Shown: one piece after another, positions 59,440-64,000 of the stretch
Numbering within the stretch: the stretch's first letter is position 1
How the letters are laid out: the number at the start of each line of letters is the position of its first letter
DNA from: Adiantum capillus-veneris
Taxonomy: Eukaryota; Streptophyta; Polypodiopsida; Polypodiales; Pteridaceae
DNA: 64,000 nt
Direction of reading: 5' to 3'
NCBI GenBank assembly: GCA_014529385.2
Contig: CM043950.1
Coordinates: 80,862,343-80,926,342 of the forward strand
The notes under the pieces: generated by a model
The model's input: the letters and a program-made list of their open reading frames with translations, nothing else
Told to the model about the DNA's origin: nothing
Databases searched by the model: none
Position numbers and translations under genes: made by a program

Positions 59440-59837
59440 TTTTTCCATTGATGATGGCTACTTACTCCACAATGGTAGAATATGTGTGCCAAAGGACTCA
59501 GACACTAGGTGCCAAACCTTATTTGAGTGTCATGATAGTCTAAGTGTTGGTCATCCAGGTATTCGTAAGACATATTCCTTAGTTCGACGGCAATTTTATT
59601 GGCCGGGCCTACATCATAATGTTCAAGAGTACGTACTATACTGCCAACAGTGCCAAGTTAATAAGGTAGAGTGACTCAAGGTAGGTGGCCTTTTACATCC
59701 TTTACAGATTTCACAAGGTAAGCGGGAGAGTATCTCTATGGATTTTGTAGTAGGACTACCTACTACAAATTGTGGCCATGATGCCATTTGGGTGATTGTA
59801 GTCCATCTCACAAAGATGGGTCGATTCATTCTATGAG
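59440..59837 (+). pseudogene. element D integrase N-terminal part
   Basis: NGRICVPKD, CHDSLSVGHPGIRKTYSLV and YCQQCQVNK give the H-H-C-C zinc domain. After a TGA at 59672-59674, [11 protein letters not shown] supplies the first catalytic Asp. Homology stops near 59837. Since protease is followed almost directly by this domain, an internal deletion removed RT and RNase H. Confidence 0.8.
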
Positions 59838-60151
59838 GTCCCTTCCCCTTTTTGAGAGGAGCGGAGTACCTTTGATAGGTCTCCAATCCTGAGAAAGAAA
59901 AATCAACGGACATTGCCTTAGCTACTACGTAGCCACGGGCATGAACCGTTAGTGAAGGATTGGTCCTATCTCGCTATGGCGGAGCGTGACCACCATAACC
60001 CTATCTAAAAACTATCTATAATCAATTATACCTAAAAGTATAAATCTTAGAGTGACCAACCTATGCGCTTTTTTCCCCATGTTTCAGAAGCACAGCCGCC
60101 AAGGTTTGTCTCTTTTAAGATTTATGACTAATAAAAAAAACATTCTAGCGT

Positions 60152-60226
60152 TGGAAAGTTACCCGACTCATCGGGTCTACCCGTCCATAGAATGATACCG
60201 TCGGGGTATCATTCTCCCACTTTCCA
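60152..60226. repeat. cloverleaf-like cluster of inverted repeats
   Basis: Outer stem TGGAAAGT (60152-60159) with ACTTTCCA (60219-60226). Inside are hairpin CCCGA-CTCA-TCGGG (60162-60175) and hairpin AGAATGATACC-GTCGG-GGTATCATTCT (60189-60215, 11 perfect pairs). Confidence 0.85.
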
Positions 60227-60506
60227 CACCACACTCACCCTTCTTTTGTTATCTAATTACTACCACACTGTTTAAACATACATGTTCCTTTAATTTATTT
60301 ATGATACTAGTTCATTAAAACAGCCCTTCAAATAGTATTACAAACAATAGTTAAACAAGAAGTCGTCCAATTTTAAACCAACAACCCTTGGATTAGGTTC
60401 ACTCAAGAATCTCTACTGGCGCTTTTATGTCCAATCGGTGTATACATTATTCATAAAAACCCTTGTCCTCATGAGCGTCCCATACCGCTCGACAAGTATT
60501 CGTTGT

Positions 60507-60670
60507 GCTAATCTGGACGTACTCCCATCACAGCAACAACGGTGCCAATCTTGGCGTCATCCTCACGCCACGACAAAACAAAACCGCAGTATCCATCTGG
60601 GCTAATCTGGGTGTACTCCCACCACAGCATCAGCGGTGCCATCCTGGGCGTCATCTCATGCCTCGGCAAC
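60507..60670. repeat. imperfect direct duplication, about 70 bp, offset 94 bp
   Basis: GCTAATCTGG(AC/GT)GTACTCCC...CAGCGGTGCC...TGGCGTCATC recurs at 60507-60576 and 60601-60670. Confidence 0.88.
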
Positions 60671-60917
60671 TACCACATAATACTAGCGCTAATAAGTAGA
60701 GAGACTTGAGAGAAACCATACCGAAGGTTTTGGACAAACATTCTTTCCTATAGCAACTAGTTTAACCAGACAATCTTTCCTACTTGTCAAACATATGACG
60801 AGTTTCTTGGGGTTAAGCCCCGTGGTTTCGGTCCGTGTTTTCTTTTCATAAGGTAAATAATATATTCCTATGGTCTCGCATATGCAATGATGCATAACTT
60901 GAAACTGCAATACTAAC

Positions 60918-61040
60918 CTGTACCATAGCTCCGATTGGTCCGATTGGTGGAGACAAAGCATTTTCCACAGGGATTCCACCGTTACTTGTACCAGCTTCAT
61001 GATCATTAGCGCCTTGGGTTCGAGCACGCTTTGGAGCCAT
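60918..61040 (-). CDS. possible first exon (41 codons), origin unknown
   Basis: ATG at 61040 (MAPKRARTQGANDHEAG...) runs to CAG|GTTAGT at 60917/60918, a donor-like site. The basic-then-acidic N-terminus could be a Gag or a host nuclear protein start. Without the donor the frame continues about 30 codons more. No downstream exon was found. Confidence 0.25.
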
Positions 61041-61334
61041 TTTTTTTTGTACTACACTTATGTTATACACTTAGAACTTTAAATTGGTCAATTTCCCTAG
61101 TAATCTCCTTGTTTTCAAAGAGAGTCTATAATTTGAACCTTCGCCAACTCGGATTCACACCTAGTGTTGTTGTTCTACATCTAATTTCTATGCATCAAAT
61201 ATTTGCTAATCTTAATTAATAAAAAATTAAGTGTGTAAATTACGGGTGAAAGTTTAGGAATGCATTACTTTTATGCAACAATATATAAGTTAATAGTGAA
61301 GATATACTAATTAGAAAGAGTAGGTATACTTAAA

Positions 61335-62030
61335 GAGATTAGAGTAAGAGAAAACATACACACACATCTTTTCTAAAGTTAATTGAATCTTACTATCCAT
61401 TATAAAGATTAGAGTAAAAGAGAACACACACACATACTTTTCTAAAGCTAATTGAATCTCACCAATCTGTTAGAGAGATTAGAGTAAAAGAGAACACACA
61501 CACATACTTTTCTAAATCTAATTGAATCTCCCCAATCTATTAGAGAGATTAGAGTAAAAGAGAACACACACACATGCTTTTCTAAAGCTAATTGAATCTC
61601 ACCAATCTATTAGAGAGATTAGAGTAAAAGATAACACACACACACACACACACATCCTTCTTAAAGCTAATTGAATCTTACTAATCTATTATAAGATTAG
61701 AGTAATAGATAGCACACACACACACACACACATAACTAATGGAATCTTACTAATCTATTAGAGATTAGAGTAATAGATAGCACACATACACACATAACTA
61801 ATTGAATCTTACTAATCTATTAGAGAGATTAGAGTAAGAAATAGCACACACACACACATAGCTAATTGAATCTTACTAATCCATTAGAGATTAGAGTAAT
61901 AGATAGCACACATACACACATAACTAATTGAATCTTACTACTCCATTAGAGATTAGAGTAATAGATAACACACACACACATAACTAATTGAATCTTACTA
62001 ATCTATTAGAGAGATTAGAGTATATTCTTC
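61335..62030. repeat. minisatellite, about eleven ~60-75-bp units
   Basis: Units contain AGATTAGAGTAA, a CA microsatellite, then CTAATTGAATCTTACTAATC and TATTAGAG. Eleven AGATTAGAGTA starts can be counted between 61336 and 62015. Unit length shrinks from about 72 to about 60 bp rightward because the TTTTCTAAAG portion is lost. Confidence 0.93.
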
Positions 62031-62218
62031 TTAAAACTAATTGAATTCTCAATTAATACGCACCTTATTAGTCCACTAGAGTTTTTGCTCTCTTAGTGGT
62101 TTGTGGACGCCTTGTCTCTAAGAGAAGTGGCAGCACTTCGTGAGCGCTATAGAGGCAATCTCTATGTCTAAAGTATGAGCATGGATGCTTTATTTATAGC
62201 AGAAAAGAAAACGTCCAA

Positions 62219-62290
62219 ATTTTTTTTTCCAAAATTTTTTTTTTTATTTTTTTTTTTAAATTTTTTATTTTTTTTTTATTTTTTTTTTCC
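62219..62290. repeat. poly-T/A-rich low-complexity tract
   Basis: Runs of T broken by single A, AAA or CC. Confidence 0.9.
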
Positions 62291-62815
62291 CTCAAAAATC
62301 ATACCCGCGTTTTTGGTACCCATGTGGTACCCATGAGCTTGACCACTTTGTCATTATCATCAAAAGATAAGGCAACACAAGCCCCCCCTCATTAAGATTA
62401 GTCAAGAGTAGCCTCTCCTTTTTCACGTGACAGTGTGTCCCACTTTGTTCCCTCCTATGTGATCCATGTGCCTTCATTTGTCATCCCTGTGTATTCTTTT
62501 GTCTTTATAATTATTTTATTTATTTCCTTAATGATAATTTACTTTACATTTGTAAGTTAAACTTTACAGTCTTATATTAACTTTACAGTAGTAAAAGAAA
62601 ATTCTACAATCAGTAAATAAATCTTGCAATAAGTTAGTTAGTGATTCATATAGCTAAACATGTCAGAATTTTGTAGCGTAAATTTTAATTTCTAGGTTTT
62701 CTCAATCTACGCTTCATAATTTGAACTCGAATATCTTAAATAAGGAGTGATGGTTCAAAAAAAAATTACAAATACGTAAAAGAAGTTGTGTGCAATTTGA
62801 AAGTAGAGACCTTAC
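62291..62815 (-). repeat. probable 3' LTR portion of element E
   Basis: In minus orientation the sequence right after the pol stop has a purine-rich GTTCGGGAGA and then TGTAAGGTCTC at 62816, a plausible LTR start. The far end of the LTR is not identified; the minisatellite may lie inside it. Confidence 0.4.
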
Positions 62816-64000
62816 AATCTCCCGAACTTAGAATTTGAGATGCCCTCATCTCAAGAACAGTGAAGGGTAATCCTTAAGAGGGGATGTCTCATCTTCCCAA
62901 GTAGCATCTTCTATAGGGAAATCCTTCCATAAGATAAGATGTTCTTTGATGGATCTATTCCTAAGCTTTCTCTCTCGAGTTTCTAGGATAGTATCAGGTT
63001 GGATTTGTAGAACATCTTGAGCAGGTAAAATGATTTGCTCATCATCAAGGACATGGTCAGGGTTATATACATAAGGTTTTAACAGACTTACATGAAATAC
63101 ATCATGCACTTTGAGATGAGAAGGGAGTTTTAGTCTATAAGCTTGATCACTTACAACCTTGATTATTTCGTAAGGTCCACAATATCGGTAGCTAAGCTTC
63201 TTATACCTTCCGAGAGACAGATTGTTCTTTTTGGGCTTTACTCGTAAGAAAACTTTGTCACCTTCTTTGAAAATCCGATCAAATCTTTTTAAGTCGGCAT
63301 ACTTCTTTTGTCGATCTTGAGCCGCTTGAATATCCCTTCGAATAGCTTTGGTTTGAGCTTCCATTTCTTCAAGCATTTTCTTTGAGGCTTCTACCCTTAT
63401 AGTGGTGTCAGAAAAGTTAAGAGGTGATAAACATTCTTGACCATAAAGAGCATTAAAAGGTGTCATTCCAATACTTCTATGAGTAGAGGAATTGTATGCA
63501 TACTCTACCAAGGGAGGTATTGAATCCACTTGCGAGGTTCTCTATTGCAGTAGGCTTTGAGGATGTCTTCAATTACTTGATTAACTCTTTCAGTTTGGCC
63601 ATCAGTTTGAGGATGATAAGCAGTACTAAAATATAATTGGGTTCCAATAGCTTGAAACAATGATACCCAAAACTTTGAAGTAAACTTGGCATCACGATCA
63701 CTGACAATCCTCTTGGGTAAACCATGAATTCTGAAAACCTCCTTCACAAACAAACGAGCAATATCTGAAGCTGTAAAGGTTGTCTTGACTGGGATTAAGT
63801 GAGCCACTTTAGTAAGCAAGTCGACTATGACCATGATTGAATCATATCCAGCTTGGACAGAAGGAAACCCGGTGATAAAGTCCATGCTAATACATTCCCA
63901 TTTCATTTGGGGAATATCTAAAGAATGTAATTTACCTGGCATCTTTAGTCTCTCGGCCTTAATCCTTTGACAAGACAAACACTGCTTGACATAGCGAAGG
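62816..64000 (-). mobile_element. Element E: chromovirus (Ty3/gypsy), 3' end only
   Basis: Integrase core and chromodomain on the minus strand. The element continues beyond the right edge. Only one frameshift in over 1.1 kb makes it the best preserved pol segment after B. Confidence 0.9.
62846..64000 (-). pseudogene. element E integrase with C-terminal chromodomain, one frameshift
   Basis: The first frame (to 63505) carries CISMDFITGFPS (first catalytic Asp), IVSDRDAKFTSKFW (second) and YHPQTDGQTERVNQVIEDIL (Glu), so the D-D-E set is complete. A one-base shift near 63515 leads to the second frame with EYAYNSSTHRSIGMTPF, the GPY-type region (YRYCGPYEIIKVVSDQAYRL) and a terminal chromodomain (ETRERKLRNR, EHLILWKDFP, ATWEDE; about 62990-62870). 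The chromodomain identifies a chromovirus, whose integration complex is thought to bind methylated H3 in heterochromatin. The stop is at 62846-62848. The upstream RT lies outside the window. Confidence 0.92.

Larger units (their letters stand above)
56388..59837 (+). mobile_element. Element D: gypsy with short LTR, RT deleted, 3'-truncated
   Basis: LTR 56388-56593, PBS at 56596, long leader, gag 57699-58826, protease about 58930-59300, then the integrase N-terminus and first catalytic Asp (59440-59836). RT and RNase H are missing between about 59320 and 59400. No 3' LTR. It starts in the middle of element C pol, so D probably inserted into C. Confidence 0.8.
59838..60917. other. unassigned region with branched inverted repeats and a direct duplication
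   Basis: No supported coding frame. It contains the nested palindromes at 60152-60226 and the duplication at 60507-60670 listed separately. Confidence 0.5.

Noticed and set aside
60160-60230. Hammerhead ribozyme (retrozyme) candidate on the minus strand
   Set aside because: GATGAG is present, but the full CTGATGA and GAAA core is not.

Overview
The window is nuclear DNA of a land plant. The evidence is plant-type LTR retrotransposons (Ty3/gypsy with a second RNase H, a chromodomain gypsy, Copia), GT-AG introns, abundant dinucleotide microsatellites, AT-rich spacers and almost no intact host genes. The host gene remnants do not fix the species; a seed-free plant (fern or lycophyte) is a low-confidence guess.

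Layout. 1-1.3 kb: a broken FCP1/HAD-like phosphatase gene with one visible intron. 1.5-2.9 kb (-): an unrecognised host gene broken by a stop codon. 3.3-9.1 kb (-): 'A', a 3'-truncated gypsy element. 9.7-21.3 kb (-): 'F', an 11.6 kb element with both LTRs, PBS and PPT. F encodes Gag, protease and a protein with repeated W-[IV]-P-K motifs, but no reverse transcriptase or integrase. Its leader carries eight copies of a 24-bp palindrome, and next to its 3' LTR lies a captured DEAD-box RNA helicase fragment. 21.5-25.3 kb (-): a host-like pseudogene ('HGKG gene') with F apparently in its intron. A 2.9 kb insertion with long inverted arms and a TCCAT target duplication splits its exon. 25.7-31.3 kb (-): 'G', a decayed relative of F. 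31.3-32.4 kb (+): another W-I-P-K remnant. 33.9-35.3 kb (+): a Copia remnant. 35.3-42.2 kb: gene-poor, with microsatellites and tandem duplications. 42.3-51.0 kb (+): 'B', a full-length but inactivated copy of the family of A, in inverted orientation to it. 51.0-56.4 kb (-): 'C', a divergent dual-RNase-H gypsy. 56.4-59.8 kb (+): 'D', a short-LTR gypsy lacking RT and carrying a tRNA-Lys-like SINE head in its leader. 59.8-62.8 kb: unassigned DNA with a branched palindrome and a minisatellite. 62.8-64 kb (-): 'E', the integrase and chromodomain of a chromovirus that runs off the window.

How the parts relate. A, B and C belong to one dual-RNase-H gypsy class. F, G and the 31-32 kb remnant form a second group that has Gag and protease only, and would need enzymes from an autonomous partner. 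Its PBS resembles that of Athila/Tat elements. All coding copies carry nonsense or frameshift mutations, so nothing here looks autonomously active. Several B and F stops are C-to-T changes at CAG, CAA or CGA codons, as expected of methylated, silenced repeats. The least conventional signals are the palindrome array, the helicase capture and W-I-P-K protein of F, and the inverted-arm insertion in the HGKG gene.
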